Part shown: one piece after another, positions 1 to 7,398 of the stretch
How positions within the stretch are numbered: position 1 is the first letter of the stretch
How the letters are laid out: the number at the start of each line of letters is the position of its first letter
Assembly (NCBI GenBank): GCA_018268415.1
Contig: JAFDWO010000008.1
Coordinates: 21,831 to 85,830, forward strand
Source of the DNA: Actinomycetota bacterium
GTDB taxonomy: Bacteria > Actinomycetota > Thermoleophilia > Solirubrobacterales > 70-9
Length of the DNA: 64,000 bases
Direction: 5' to 3'
Made by a program: the position numbers and the translations under genes
The notes under the pieces: generated by a model
The model's input: only the letters and a program-made list of their open reading frames with translations
Told to the model about the DNA's origin: nothing
Database searches by the model: none

Positions 1-1661
1 GCGTCCCGAAGCTCACGGCCTGGCGCATCGCCCCTGCCGAGAGGCGAGGAGGCCAGCTCGCCGAGCGCCGATTCGTAGGCCCGACGCAATTCTCCGGGCA
101 GTTCCCACAGACGCCCGCTGTCGCCACCGCCGAGACCGAGGCGACGGCGTAGCTCGCGGGTCCGCGCGTTCTCCAACGCCGTCGCCGCCTCGGCGGGTTG
201 ACCGTCCAACGAGAAGGCGAACGCGGCCCAGCGGCCGAGCTCGCCTACTTCCTGCGTCTCGTCGCGGCGGCGGGCGTCGTCACGGAGGCCCCGGAAGATC
301 AGATCCGACGCGGCGAAGACCGAGCGATAGGCCTGTGCCGCCTCGTGCCATTCGCCGCGTCTGGCGAAAGAGGCTGCCAGGGCGGCGGCAACCTCGAAAC
401 AGAGCCGCGTCATTCGCGTGGGCGAAAGCGTTTCCAGCGCCCTCCTGCCGGCCTCGATCGCCGCCTCGTCCTCCTCGAGTCGACTCAACAGAAGACAGAG
501 CTCGCCCCTGACCTGGGCGATCTCGACCCCGTCGGGGGCCTCGCCCAGCAGCTCTTCGGCGGCGCGTAGGTGCTCTGCGGCCTCGAGTCGCAGATTTTCA
601 TCGCGCTCCTCCTGCTCGTCTGCGGTACCGGACTCGATTGCTTCGGCGACTTCCATCGACGAATGATTCGTGGCGGTGCGTTTGGTCCGGGCGAGTTCGT
701 GATGGGCGGCAGCGGCCATCTCGGGAGCTTCGTTGGTCATCGACCAGGCGATCACATCCTCGAAGACCGCCTCGCCCGCCGCGGTCGAGGATCTCTCTGC
801 GCGGGCGTGGTTGACGAGCAGCCCTCCGAGGGTCAGCTTCGCGCGGATCCAGAGGCCCGGTGATCCTGCAGCTTCAAGGTCGTCCGCAGCTTCTTCTGCC
901 ACGGCGATCCCTCTCTCCAGGTTCAGCTTTCGATCGCCGTCTTCGCGACGCATCAGCGACTTGCCGAATTCGTACTCGAGCTGCCCGCGCAGCTCGAGCG
1001 GATCCTCGTCGGTGGCGAGCCCGATTGCCTCCTCGAGCATGTTGGAGGCGATCGCCAGGTTGTCGACCCGGTCACCGACCTCCCGCTCGGTGTAGAGGCG
1101 GGCAAGTTCGAGCATCGTTTCGAGCGAGGGCGCCCCGGCGCGGGCATAGGAGAGCGCCTCGTTCAGCGCCTCGATCGCCTCCTCCAGATTCTCCGCCCGG
1201 GATCCTTCCGGACGAATCTGCAGTAGTCCGGCCCTTAGTTTCTGTAGGAAGCCGACCTGGCCGCCGGCCCGGAGGCTTCGGCCCCGGGCGATCATCCGAT
1301 CGTAGATTGCGATGGCCTCCTCCACATTGCCGCCGGCCAGCAGGTCGACCACAGGATCGAGCTCCTCGTCGAAGCTTTCGGTGAAGGTCTCGACCGCTTT
1401 GGCCTCGGCTTCCCGCCTCTCCCAGGCGCCCCGTGGGTCCGCCGGTGCCGCCGTGAGAAGGTCGAGCCAGGCGGCGTAGCTGAGGCCGCCGTGGCGCTGG
1501 GATCGTTTGCGAAGCAGGGTGCGGAGGACTGCTGACCGTACCTTTGGGTCGTTCGACGCGATCCAATTCTCGAATGCCTCGTAGCTCCGCAGACGTAGAA
1601 GGCTTTGGAGAACTTCGTCGATCGCCTCGTCGCTGCGTCCTGTTGCTTGTGTGTGCTTCAT
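1..1661 (-). CDS. TPR-type helical repeat protein, left-truncated; probably the N-terminal part of a CHAT-type protein
   Basis: The minus frame is open from an ATG at 1661 to the window edge, giving 553 codons without a stop, so the C-terminus is missing. My translation starts MKHTQATGRSDEAIDEVL. It is a run of Ala/Leu/Glu-rich antiparallel helices with TPR-like spacing, such as NVEEAIAIYDRM, LEEAIEALNEALSYAR and EWHEAAQAYRSVF. The last visible part, ALENARTRELRRRLG, resembles the LExxRARxL helix that often precedes a CHAT caspase-like domain, but no catalytic His or Cys is in view, so CHAT is inference. It is divergent from the sigma factor at 2144, across a 482-bp structured spacer. It could equally be a TPR regulator without CHAT. 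It is certainly coding: composition and helix periodicity are consistent throughout. Confidence 0.8.
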   Translation of the reverse strand, partial: MKHTQATGRSDEAIDEVLQSLLRLRSYEAFENWIASNDPKVRSAVLRTLLRKRSQRHGGLSYAAWLDLLTAAPADPRGAWERREAEAKAVETFTESFDEELDPVVDLLAGGNVEEAIAIYDRMIARGRSLRAGGQVGFLQKLRAGLLQIRPEGSRAENLEEAIEALNEALSYARAGAPSLETMLELARLYTEREVGDRVDNLAIASNMLEEAIGLATDEDPLELRGQLEYEFGKSLMRREDGDRKLNLERGIAVAEEAADDLEAAGSPGLWIRAKLTLGGLLVNHARAERSSTAAGEAVFEDVIAWSMTNEAPEMAAAAHHELARTKRTATNHSSMEVAEAIESGTADEQEERDENLRLEAAEHLRAAEELLGEAPDGVEIAQVRGELCLLLSRLEEDEAAIEAGRRALETLSPTRMTRLCFEVAAALAASFARRGEWHEAAQAYRSVFAASDLIFRGLRDDARRRDETQEVGELGRWAAFAFSLDGQPAEAATALENARTRELRRRLGLGGGDSGRLWELPGELRRAYESALGELASSPLGRGDAPGRELRD

Positions 1662-2143
1662 CGTCGGGAATTGGACTCAAGGTTCGACAGCGACTTCGAC
1701 CGTAGCGGCAACGCGATCGGCCTGGCCGTGCGTACCGCTCCGTGGGTGTCGCCGAGGTCTGACTGAGGACTCGACTTCGAACCTCCTACGATCGTCGCCG
1801 GCCCTCGTTCGCCAATGAATTGAAAAGGGGCGACCGGGTGTCACTTTCGAGCGTGCTCAGGTGTAGGCCCCCATGCCGTTCGATCGTGATCGCGGGACGG
1901 CTCCCTTCTCCTGACTCTCCCGGCAGGCGGCGCACCTCGGAGGTGGCTCTTGCCTTTGGACCTCCGTCCGTCGCGGTCTGACTCGGCCACGTTTGGCACA
2001 CGCGGGCGTCCCTGCAAGTCCCCTGCGGGGACTCCTCCGGCCCGAGCCCTGAGACGGGAACAGCATCCGGGGCTCGGGTTCCGGGCCCGCCCTTGCGTGT
2101 GCGTCTTCGGCCTCCGTCAACCCACGACGGACGGAGGTCCACG
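1662..2143. promoter_or_regulatory. Structured intergenic region and likely long 5' leader of the sigma-factor gene
   Basis: No convincing gene is present in this 482-bp divergent spacer. It is full of inverted repeats on the side of the sigma gene. A 17-bp perfect pair joins 1957-1973 to 2125-2141, the second arm covering the ribosome-binding site. An 8-bp hairpin joins 2111-2118 to 2130-2137, also covering the ribosome-binding site. A hairpin at 2017-2033 has 7-bp arms. Arms at 2041-2049 and 2070-2078 pair over 9 bp, and 1996-2003 pairs with 2095-2102. The pairings that involve 2125-2141 exclude each other, which is the geometry of an attenuator or RNA switch. No known riboswitch consensus is recognised. 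Confidence 0.55.
2133..2138 (+). promoter_or_regulatory. Sequestered ribosome-binding site of the sigma gene
   Basis: GGAGGT lies 5 nt before the ATG at 2144 and fixes that start against in-frame upstream alternatives. The same bases are the 3' arm of a local hairpin (2111-2118 with 2130-2137) and of a distal 17-bp pairing with 1957-1973, so access to the site may be conditional. Confidence 0.6.
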
Positions 2144-2677
2144 ATGCAGGAGAAGAAGAAGACCGACGAGGTGCGCCGCCTGGCCGCCGAGATCTACGAG
2201 GAGCGCCACGACTATCTGCTGCGGATCGCGAGACGCAACGCGGCGAGCGGAAGTGATGCCGAGGAAGCGCTGCAGGAGGCCTTCGCCTACTTCATCGCAG
2301 GCTATGACCCGGACTCGGGCGCGCCGCCGCTGGCCTGGATCACGACGACGATGAAGCGCCGCTGCTGGCGCCTCCGCGACGGCGCCCACCTCGAGCGGCG
2401 GGCGGTGTCCGGCGCCGGTGCGCCGCACCAGGAGCCGACCGAGACGATCGACGGTGTCTCCTGCGGGGCCACGCCGCTCGCGGACCGGGTCGCCGAGTGC
2501 GACGAGGCGCGCCGGAACCTTCGCCGCCTGAAGCCCGACCAGCGCACCGCGCTCGGCATGGTCGCGGCCGGCTGCTCCTACGAAGAGGTCGGCCGGCTCC
2601 GAGGCTGGAGCCCGACCAAGGTCAACCGCTGCCTGTACGAGGGACGTCGAGTACTCGACAGAGGCGCCACCCACTGA
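2144..2677 (+). CDS. ECF-like RNA polymerase sigma-70 family factor
   Basis: A 177-residue protein. Residues about 12-75 form a region-2-like helical bundle (EIYEERHDYLLRIARR, then DAEEALQEAFAYF and WITTTMKRRCWRLRD). Residues about 125-172 form region 4, with the helix-turn-helix CSYEEVGRLRGWSPTKVNR. Region 3 is absent, as in ECF sigma factors, and the linker is short. The start is the ATG with GGAGGT 5 bases upstream. That Shine-Dalgarno sequence lies in a hairpin that can hide it. The gene is divergent from the TPR protein and convergent with the TIR gene, whose stop lies 46 bp away. No anti-sigma gene is adjacent. Given the pairing with a TPR(-CHAT-like) gene, it may be controlled by that protein; this is inferred from context, not seen. 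Confidence 0.85.
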   Translation: MQEKKKTDEVRRLAAEIYEERHDYLLRIARRNAASGSDAEEALQEAFAYFIAGYDPDSGAPPLAWITTTMKRRCWRLRDGAHLERRAVSGAGAPHQEPTETIDGVSCGATPLADRVAECDEARRNLRRLKPDQRTALGMVAAGCSYEEVGRLRGWSPTKVNRCLYEGRRVLDRGATH

Positions 2678-2723
2678 GGATCCGATCTCTCCTCACTTCC
2701 ACTCCCACCCCCAGATCCGCCGC

Positions 2724-4253
2724 CTACCGACCCTGGGTGCGTCGCTTGCCGATCAGATCCGCGGCGATCTGGGGCAGTGGGATCTCTCCGATCGCCGCAC
2801 CGGCGAGCGCGGGATTGTCCGCGACGGCCGTTCCGACCCGGCCGAGCAGCGCCTCGCTCCAACCGACCCTGCCGACTCGCTCGAGCAGCTCCATGCGCGC
2901 CTGTCCTTCCGCGGCGGACCCCGCCCGCTCTAGCAGCGCGACCTGGACCTCGGCCATCCTCCGGGCGCTGCCCTCATGGCCGGCCAGGACGCCGACCAGC
3001 GCATCGACCAGGTCTGGCCGGGACGACTTCACCGACTGCCACTTGGCGATGAAGCCATAGGGCGTAGAGCCGTGATCGATCGCCACCACCGGACGCCGTC
3101 GCCCGGCGACCCAGCCGACCTCCTGGTCGGTCCAACGACTTGCCGGGAAGTCCTCGCTGAGGAAGGCGACAAGCGCGTCGCAGCTGCGGAGCGCCGATTC
3201 GATCACCTCCTCCCAGGCCTCGCTCGGGGCGATGTCGGCGTGGGCGACGAACGCTGAGATCCCGAGTCCGGCGAGTTCGGCCTTGAGCTCGCTCATACGC
3301 CCGGCGAAGGGGTGCGTGTGGGAGAGGAAGAGGCGGAAGGAGTCCGGTTCCCATGGGCCCGAAGCCTCCGGCTCCGGCTCGGTCGGCGCCTCCGCCTCGG
3401 AGTCAGACTCTTCCAGGTACGCGGCCAGCTCGAGGAGGTTCTGCTCCTCGGCCCCTGACAGGGCCCGCACCGCAAAGCCATAGATCGTCTCGTCTCCCTC
3501 GTAGACGGCCGTGACGTCGAACGCACCAAGGGTCAGTTCGCGGTCGGTGTCGATCATCCGGCTGAGTCTCTGGGCTGCCGCTTTCACGATCGTTACCCGT
3601 TCGCCGCGTCCGAGTCGCGGAGTCGGTGCCGCAACGGAAGCCGGCTCGGCTGCAGCGGACGCCGCCGAGACGGAACGTGGTCGCCATTCGGCCTTGGCCG
3701 CCAAGTAGTCGGCGATCGTCTCGATCCCGCGATAGCGACGAAGACGAGGATCGAGCGTCGCCGTCCACACCAGGGGCCCTGGTTGTGGACCACCCGAGCT
3801 TGAGGCGAAGTCCTCGGTCCGGATGAAGGAGAGCGCCTTTCGTTGGTCGACTTCGTCCAGCGGCGGCCCGGACGTCTCCTCGGCGAACTCGGCCGCGTCG
3901 ACCTCGATCGGCTCTGCCGGTCCCGTGGCGGAGGCGGGGGAGAACTCGCGCTCGCGCCTCACGCACCACTCGAGGAGCCGCATGAAGAGCGCCTGCTCGG
4001 ACTCCGAGCCGTCCACGGCACAGATTCCGGTCACCGTCAGGGTGATCGCCGACAGCCTCGGGGTGACACGGTCGAAATGCGCCAGGGAGACAGGAATCCC
4101 CGCCAAAGCGGCGACGGCGTCCTCGCCGGCGCGATCCAACTCGTGGTCGAGATACTGGTAGGACGGCCACTCGCCCTGCTCATGGAACACAGCGAAGGCG
4201 ACCTGTAGCGCGGAGCGCGCAGACGGGCTCAGGGATTGCTCTTGGGAGGTCAT
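2724..4253 (-). CDS. TIR-domain protein with N- and C-terminal extensions
   Basis: A 509-residue protein. The TIR domain spans about residues 304-405. It begins with the strand FRLFLSHTH, continues with the helix MSELKAELAGLGISAFVAHA, then SEAWEEVIESALRSCDALVAF with a Glu (about 348-349) at the place of the NAD-hydrolase glutamate, and then WTDQEVGWV. It is therefore a plausible NADase-type effector, though activity is inferred. Residues 1-300 are an acidic unknown domain with no signal peptide. Residues 405-509 are helical. The ATG at 4253 is preferred over upstream starts because it gives a compact N-terminus 28 bp after the preceding gene. It forms an operon with the 133-residue protein upstream. 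A LexA-type box lies upstream of that operon. Confidence 0.85.
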   Translation of the reverse strand: MTSQEQSLSPSARSALQVAFAVFHEQGEWPSYQYLDHELDRAGEDAVAALAGIPVSLAHFDRVTPRLSAITLTVTGICAVDGSESEQALFMRLLEWCVRREREFSPASATGPAEPIEVDAAEFAEETSGPPLDEVDQRKALSFIRTEDFASSSGGPQPGPLVWTATLDPRLRRYRGIETIADYLAAKAEWRPRSVSAASAAAEPASVAAPTPRLGRGERVTIVKAAAQRLSRMIDTDRELTLGAFDVTAVYEGDETIYGFAVRALSGAEEQNLLELAAYLEESDSEAEAPTEPEPEASGPWEPDSFRLFLSHTHPFAGRMSELKAELAGLGISAFVAHADIAPSEAWEEVIESALRSCDALVAFLSEDFPASRWTDQEVGWVAGRRRPVVAIDHGSTPYGFIAKWQSVKSSRPDLVDALVGVLAGHEGSARRMAEVQVALLERAGSAAEGQARMELLERVGRVGWSEALLGRVGTAVADNPALAGAAIGEIPLPQIAADLIGKRRTQGR

Positions 4254-4281
4254 CTGCAGATCGGCGAAGGCCGGGTCAGCG

Positions 4282-4683
4282 CTAGCGGACCGCCTCGGCC
4301 GCGCCCAATTCCTCGCCGAGTCGGGCGATGACCCGGCCGGCCGCCGCGATCTGCTCGCTTGGCAGCTTCGGGTCGAGACCACGGCTTCGCGCCTCCTCGT
4401 GCCCTGGCCCGATCGGGTCCACCCAGGCTCCCTCGGCGAGTTGACCGCCTATCACGGCGAGGAATTGACGAGTGGCCCTGAAGACTCCCGCCCGCCTGCG
4501 GGAGATCTCGATCGCCTCTGCTACCGACACCCTCCGCCCCGGTGCGCCGCCCTCGGCCAGATACCAGCCGTCGTCGTCGATCCAGAGCCTCCAGTCCTCG
4601 CCGTCGATCCTGGAGCCGGGCACGATATCCGAGGCGGAATCGGCGTCGCCGTCGGGGATCCGGACAAGCTCGTCGTCGTTCAT
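4282..4683 (-). CDS. Small acidic protein of unknown function, first gene of the TIR operon
   Basis: A 133-residue protein starting MNDDELVRIPDGDADSAS. Residues 25-50 contain a Trp-rich stretch (DWRLWIDDDGWYLAEGG). The rest is amphipathic helix. It has no signal peptide, membrane segment or family motif that I recognise. The gene ends 28 bp before the TIR gene, so the two are probably co-transcribed. A role as regulator, chaperone or antitoxin-like partner of the TIR protein is inferred from position only. The start is the ATG at 4683. Longer in-frame starts would run through the LexA-box region and translate to unlikely sequence. Confidence 0.7.
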   Translation of the reverse strand: MNDDELVRIPDGDADSASDIVPGSRIDGEDWRLWIDDDGWYLAEGGAPGRRVSVAEAIEISRRRAGVFRATRQFLAVIGGQLAEGAWVDPIGPGHEEARSRGLDPKLPSEQIAAAGRVIARLGEELGAAEAVR

Positions 4684-4816
4684 GTCCGAATTGTGCCATC
4701 CGATGGTGCAACGATCCCGGCCCTCGGACGCGAACCGCATCAGCGGCGTCTTCGACCCGACGGTAGGCGACCCGGGATCGCACGCTTCCGGCCCGCCGCT
4801 CGCCCTTGCGATCCCC

Positions 4817-4845
4817 TTGACCCGGATGCGAACATATGTTCGTAT
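4817..4845 (+). promoter_or_regulatory. Candidate promoter of the mini-gene pair, overlapping the LexA box
   Basis: TTGACC at 4817, 17-bp spacer, TCGTAT at 4840. The expected transcription start is near 4852, about 20 nt before the ATG at 4871. The minus-10 match is mediocre. The spacer and minus-10 contain the SOS palindrome. Confidence 0.4.
4829..4842. promoter_or_regulatory. LexA/DinR-type SOS box between divergent promoters
   Basis: CGAACATATGTTCG is a perfect 14-bp palindrome that fits the Gram-positive SOS consensus CGAAC-N4-GTTCG. It lies between the TIR operon (minus) and the mini-gene pair (plus). On the plus strand a TTGACC (4817-4822) and a TCGTAT (4840-4845) are separated by 17 bp around the box. 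On the minus strand a candidate minus-10 overlaps the box. LexA binding would thus block both directions. Both promoters are tentative. Confidence 0.75.
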
Positions 4846-4870
4846 CAGGCACCTGGTCGAAATCTGGGAG

Positions 4871-5065
4871 ATGACGGGACCGCGTGGGACGCTCCACACG
4901 CCGACCTGCCTCATCTGCGGCTGGCACGGCGAGGGTCGGGTGTGGCGGCCGAAGGCGGTGGCCGACGGCGAGAGTCACGAACGGCAGGAAGGTCATCTGC
5001 GGCACCAGGACCCGTCGGCACCGACCGGGTCGCGGAGGCCGGCCGGCCGACCCTCTCACCGATGA
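4871..5065 (+). CDS. 64-residue zinc-ribbon-like mini-protein
   Basis: The protein has the pattern Cys13-x2-Cys16 (TCLICGW) followed by a helix with His36 and His42 (ESHERQEGH), a CCHH-like set suited to one metal ion. The C-terminal 15 residues are basic and probably disordered. The ATG directly follows GGGAG. Its stop overlaps the start of the next gene in the sequence ATGA, which supports both being real and translationally coupled. A DNA- or protein-binding role is inference. The gene faces the TIR operon across the LexA box. Confidence 0.6.
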   Translation: MTGPRGTLHTPTCLICGWHGEGRVWRPKAVADGESHERQEGHLRHQDPSAPTGSRRPAGRPSHR

Positions 5066-5406
5066 CGGCGCCGATGGGAAGCGGACCCGACAGGATCTGG
5101 AAGGACTACAACCGGGCGATGGAGCGCGGCGACTTCCGCGCCGCGATGAGCATGGCGAGATCCTTCGGGCTGCCGCTGGACCTCCGGGACATCTTGAGTC
5201 TGACGATCGCCGCCGGGAAGGCCGGCGACCACATCTTCGACCCGATGGCGGTCCGCTGGATCGTCAGGGCGCACGAGAAGGGCAAGACCGGCCTCCGGTT
5301 GCACGAGGTCGAATTTCTCGCCACGACCTTCCGTCGCCTCTGGGGCGGCGATCAGGCCTCGGCCGAGGAACTCTGGCGTTTCCTCGCCACCGGGAAACGG
5401 CTCTGA
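5062..5406 (+). CDS. Small helical protein of unknown function, coupled to the zinc-ribbon mini-protein
   Basis: A 114-residue protein starting MTAPMGSGPDRIWKDYNRAM. It is mostly amphipathic helix (GDFRAAMSMARSFGLP, then LSLTIAAGKAGD). It has no signal peptide, membrane helix or family motif I can name. The start ATG overlaps the stop of the preceding gene by 4 nt (ATGA), which decides the start over the internal ATG at 5074. It lies in the same transcription unit as the mini-protein and is presumably under the same LexA-type control. Confidence 0.65.
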   Translation: MTAPMGSGPDRIWKDYNRAMERGDFRAAMSMARSFGLPLDLRDILSLTIAAGKAGDHIFDPMAVRWIVRAHEKGKTGLRLHEVEFLATTFRRLWGGDQASAEELWRFLATGKRL

Positions 5407-5479
5407 GGTCTCGACACACGTCGGCGTGGGAGGGCCGCATCGACCGGTTCGACGCATGCGGTCCTGACCCGGCACGCAC

Positions 5480-5610
5480 CTCTCCCACCCCGACATAGGA
5501 GCGCTTCCCGCGTCGGCCCGGCACGCGTCAAGGGGCGGAGCCCCGACCCCGGAGTGGGTTGACCCGTGCCGGCCGGCGCCACCCTGAGTCGGGTCGGGCT
5601 GGGGAGGGAG
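5480..5610. repeat. About 130-bp dispersed palindromic repeat, copy 1
   Basis: This is homologous to 11221-11356 over its whole length. The shared core includes GTCAAGGGGC, CCCCGACCCCGGAG and GGCGCCACCCTGA. The ends form imperfect terminal inverted arms (CTCCCACCCCGAC against GTCGGGCTGGGGAGG), with further nested arms around a GGTTGACCCG core. It sits between convergent genes and may act as a bidirectional terminator or as a MITE-like remnant. Confidence 0.65.
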
Positions 5611-5611
5611 G

Positions 5612-6061
5612 CTAGAAGCCCAGCAGCGCCCTGATCGCGGCGACGGTCAGTCCACCGGTCGCGCTGACGGCGACGTCGCCGGCGCGGATCCTCTCGGTCC
5701 AGTCGCGCAACCTCGAGCGCTCCGCCTCGTCCTCGGTCTGTTCGGCCCGTTCGCTGAGCAGCGCAGCGGGGTTCCTCACTGCTTTCCGTCCCGCAGGCGT
5801 CGGATAGAACTCGGTCTTGCTCTCCCAGCCGACCAGCCCGAGTTCCTGGAGTTGACTGAGGTCGTGATGGCGGACGACATCGTGGGGGATGCCCCAGCTG
5901 GGATGACGGACGATGTCGACCGAGGCGGTGCGAAAGAGGAGTAGTGGCTCGGAGGGGTCCGAGTCGAAGGCGCCGACGACCGCCTCGAGGATCACCGCGA
6001 GTCGCTGGTCGGGGTCGGAGAGCGCCTCCGCCAGCGCCTTCTCGCCCGTCGGAACGCTCAT
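5612..6061 (-). CDS. Winged-helix-like hypothetical protein
   Basis: A 149-residue protein starting MSVPTGEKALAEALSDPDQR. The middle part (about residues 60-105) has a recognition-helix and wing pattern (HHDLSQLQELGLVGWESK, then EFYPTPAGRKAV), as in MarR/PadR-like folds. The C-terminus ends with a short hydrophobic helix. AAAGG lies 8 nt before the ATG. No ligand-binding domain is visible. It might be a small transcriptional regulator, but the fold call is only by eye. Confidence 0.65.
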   Translation of the reverse strand: MSVPTGEKALAEALSDPDQRLAVILEAVVGAFDSDPSEPLLLFRTASVDIVRHPSWGIPHDVVRHHDLSQLQELGLVGWESKTEFYPTPAGRKAVRNPAALLSERAEQTEDEAERSRLRDWTERIRAGDVAVSATGGLTVAAIRALLGF

Positions 6062-6128
6062 ACGGGGACCTTTCTCATCGTGGCGAGCGTACCGGCCAGG
6101 AGGTGGCCGGCGGCCGTCGTTCCCGGGT

Positions 6129-6545
6129 TCAGGGCCCGGGCAGCTCCGAGGGCGGAAACTCGAAGCGCCCGCAGCCGCCGTCCTCCTCGACCTCCAGCAC
6201 GCTGTTGATCATCAGGCCCTCGGGATCGGTGCCGTCCTCACCGGCGAGGCGCTCGATCTCGGCGATCGCGGTCGCCATCGATGCGCGCATCTCCTCGCCG
6301 GAGCCGAGGGGCAGGAAGACGAGGCCCGGGTGCAGGCCGCTCTCCCTCGCCAACCCGAGGAAGTCGACCGCGTTGTTGGTGACGAGGACCCGGTCCTCCT
6401 CGAGGCAGAGCCGCGAGACCTCGCGGTCGGTGGCGTTCAACATGCCGCGGTCGCGGACCGAGGTCGCCTCATGGCCCGCCTCCTGGCAGACCTTCGTCAG
6501 CGAGGGCGAGAGGTTCTCGTCGACGAAGAAGCGCATACGGGTCAC
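6129..6545 (-). CDS. DUF5615 PIN-like toxin of a DUF433/DUF5615 pair
   Basis: A 138-residue protein. It starts with the DUF5615 signature MRFFVDENLSPSL, followed by GHEATSVRDRGM, a conserved acidic region (ATDREVSRLC) and RVLVTNNAVDFL. The D-E-N and T-N-x-x-D-F residues match the PIN-like acidic site of this family, suggesting RNase activity (family knowledge). The start is either GTG at 6545 or ATG at 6536, 9 nt downstream. A DUF433 antitoxin gene lies upstream on the same strand with a 226-bp gap, which is unusually wide for a toxin-antitoxin pair. The gap contains a perfect 14-bp palindrome at 6731-6744. Confidence 0.75.
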   Translation of the reverse strand: MTRMRFFVDENLSPSLTKVCQEAGHEATSVRDRGMLNATDREVSRLCLEEDRVLVTNNAVDFLGLARESGLHPGLVFLPLGSGEEMRASMATAIAEIERLAGEDGTDPEGLMINSVLEVEEDGGCGRFEFPPSELPGP

Positions 6546-6730
6546 CGACCTGACCGGTCGACCGGCGGCCCCGGGGCGGGAGAAGCGGTGCTGTCGTCTC
6601 GTCGGCTCATCTCTTCGAACCTAGGGCAGATCTCGCCGGCGACCGGAGTTCTCGGCGAGCCGACCCTGATCCCGGATCTAACCGATATCGGGGCTTGACC
6701 CCGCGAGGGTCTGGAGGCCCCGACCCCGAT

Positions 6731-6744
6731 CCGGGGCGCCCCGG
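6731..6744. repeat. 14-bp perfect palindrome in the toxin-antitoxin spacer
   Basis: CCGGGGCGCCCCGG lies within a run of G/C-rich inverted repeats between the DUF433 gene and the DUF5615 gene. It could attenuate transcription into the toxin gene or serve as an operator. Confidence 0.4.
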
Positions 6745-6771
6745 AAGGGGGCAGGCCCCGCGGTAGACCTC

Positions 6772-7398
6772 TCAGTCGCCGCGCCAGGGGCGGACGGGTC
6801 GACCGCGGCGGGGATGGGCGTCCGCGTAGATCCGCGCCGCCTGGAAGGCGCTCTTCGGGACCTTCGGGTAGTCCTCGGCCAGTTCCTCGAGGGTGTCGCC
6901 GGCACGCAGGCGGGCGGCGACGGAGGCGACCGGCAGGCGGGTTCCGGTGATGACCGGCTCTCCGCCCTGGATCTTCGGATCGGTGGTGATGTAGCGCTCG
7001 CGACGATCGCGATAGCGACCCAGCTCCTTGGCCATCGAGACGAGCGGACCATCGAGACGGATCACCAGGACGTCGCTCAACGCCAACTCGCCGGGCTTCG
7101 GGTCCTCGGCGTCCACGCTGGTCCACACCCACTCATAGATCCGCCTCTTGGTCTGGCGGGGCAACTGCAGGCGGGCCCTGTCGATCAGGGCGAGGGTCAG
7201 CGCGTCCTCCCATCCGAGGAAGACGCTCCTGGCATCCGGACGCCAGGGCTTCACGACCTTTTCCTCTATCGCCTTGTTGACCTGCCCGACCGAGATGTCG
7301 GCGAAGTAGGCGACCTCGCGGCGGTTGAAGGAGCATCGCTCACGCTCTCCACCCCTCGCCCCTCGGGTCCTTCGTGGTGATCTCGTCCTTGTCGTCAT
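6772..7398 (-). CDS. DUF433-domain antitoxin with N-terminal helix-turn-helix
   Basis: A 208-residue protein. Residues about 22-50 (CSFNRREVAYFADISVGQVNK is the core) look like a MerR/excisionase-type helix-turn-helix. Residues about 130-185 are the DUF433 domain, with the marks GGEPVITGTRLPV and LRAGDTLEELAEDYP. The tail is Arg-rich. The ATG at 7398 follows GAGAGGGA. DUF433 proteins normally neutralise and co-repress a DUF5615 toxin, and one is encoded just downstream. Upstream, 7399-7728 should hold the promoter; a GTCCC/GGGAC hairpin precedes the start. Confidence 0.75.
   Translation of the reverse strand: MTTRTRSPRRTRGARGGERERCSFNRREVAYFADISVGQVNKAIEEKVVKPWRPDARSVFLGWEDALTLALIDRARLQLPRQTKRRIYEWVWTSVDAEDPKPGELALSDVLVIRLDGPLVSMAKELGRYRDRRERYITTDPKIQGGEPVITGTRLPVASVAARLRAGDTLEELAEDYPKVPKSAFQAARIYADAHPRRGRPVRPWRGD

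Noticed and set aside
1662..2143. Retron-type non-coding RNA in the structured leader
   Set aside because: No reverse transcriptase gene is adjacent; the structure is better explained as a leader of the sigma gene.
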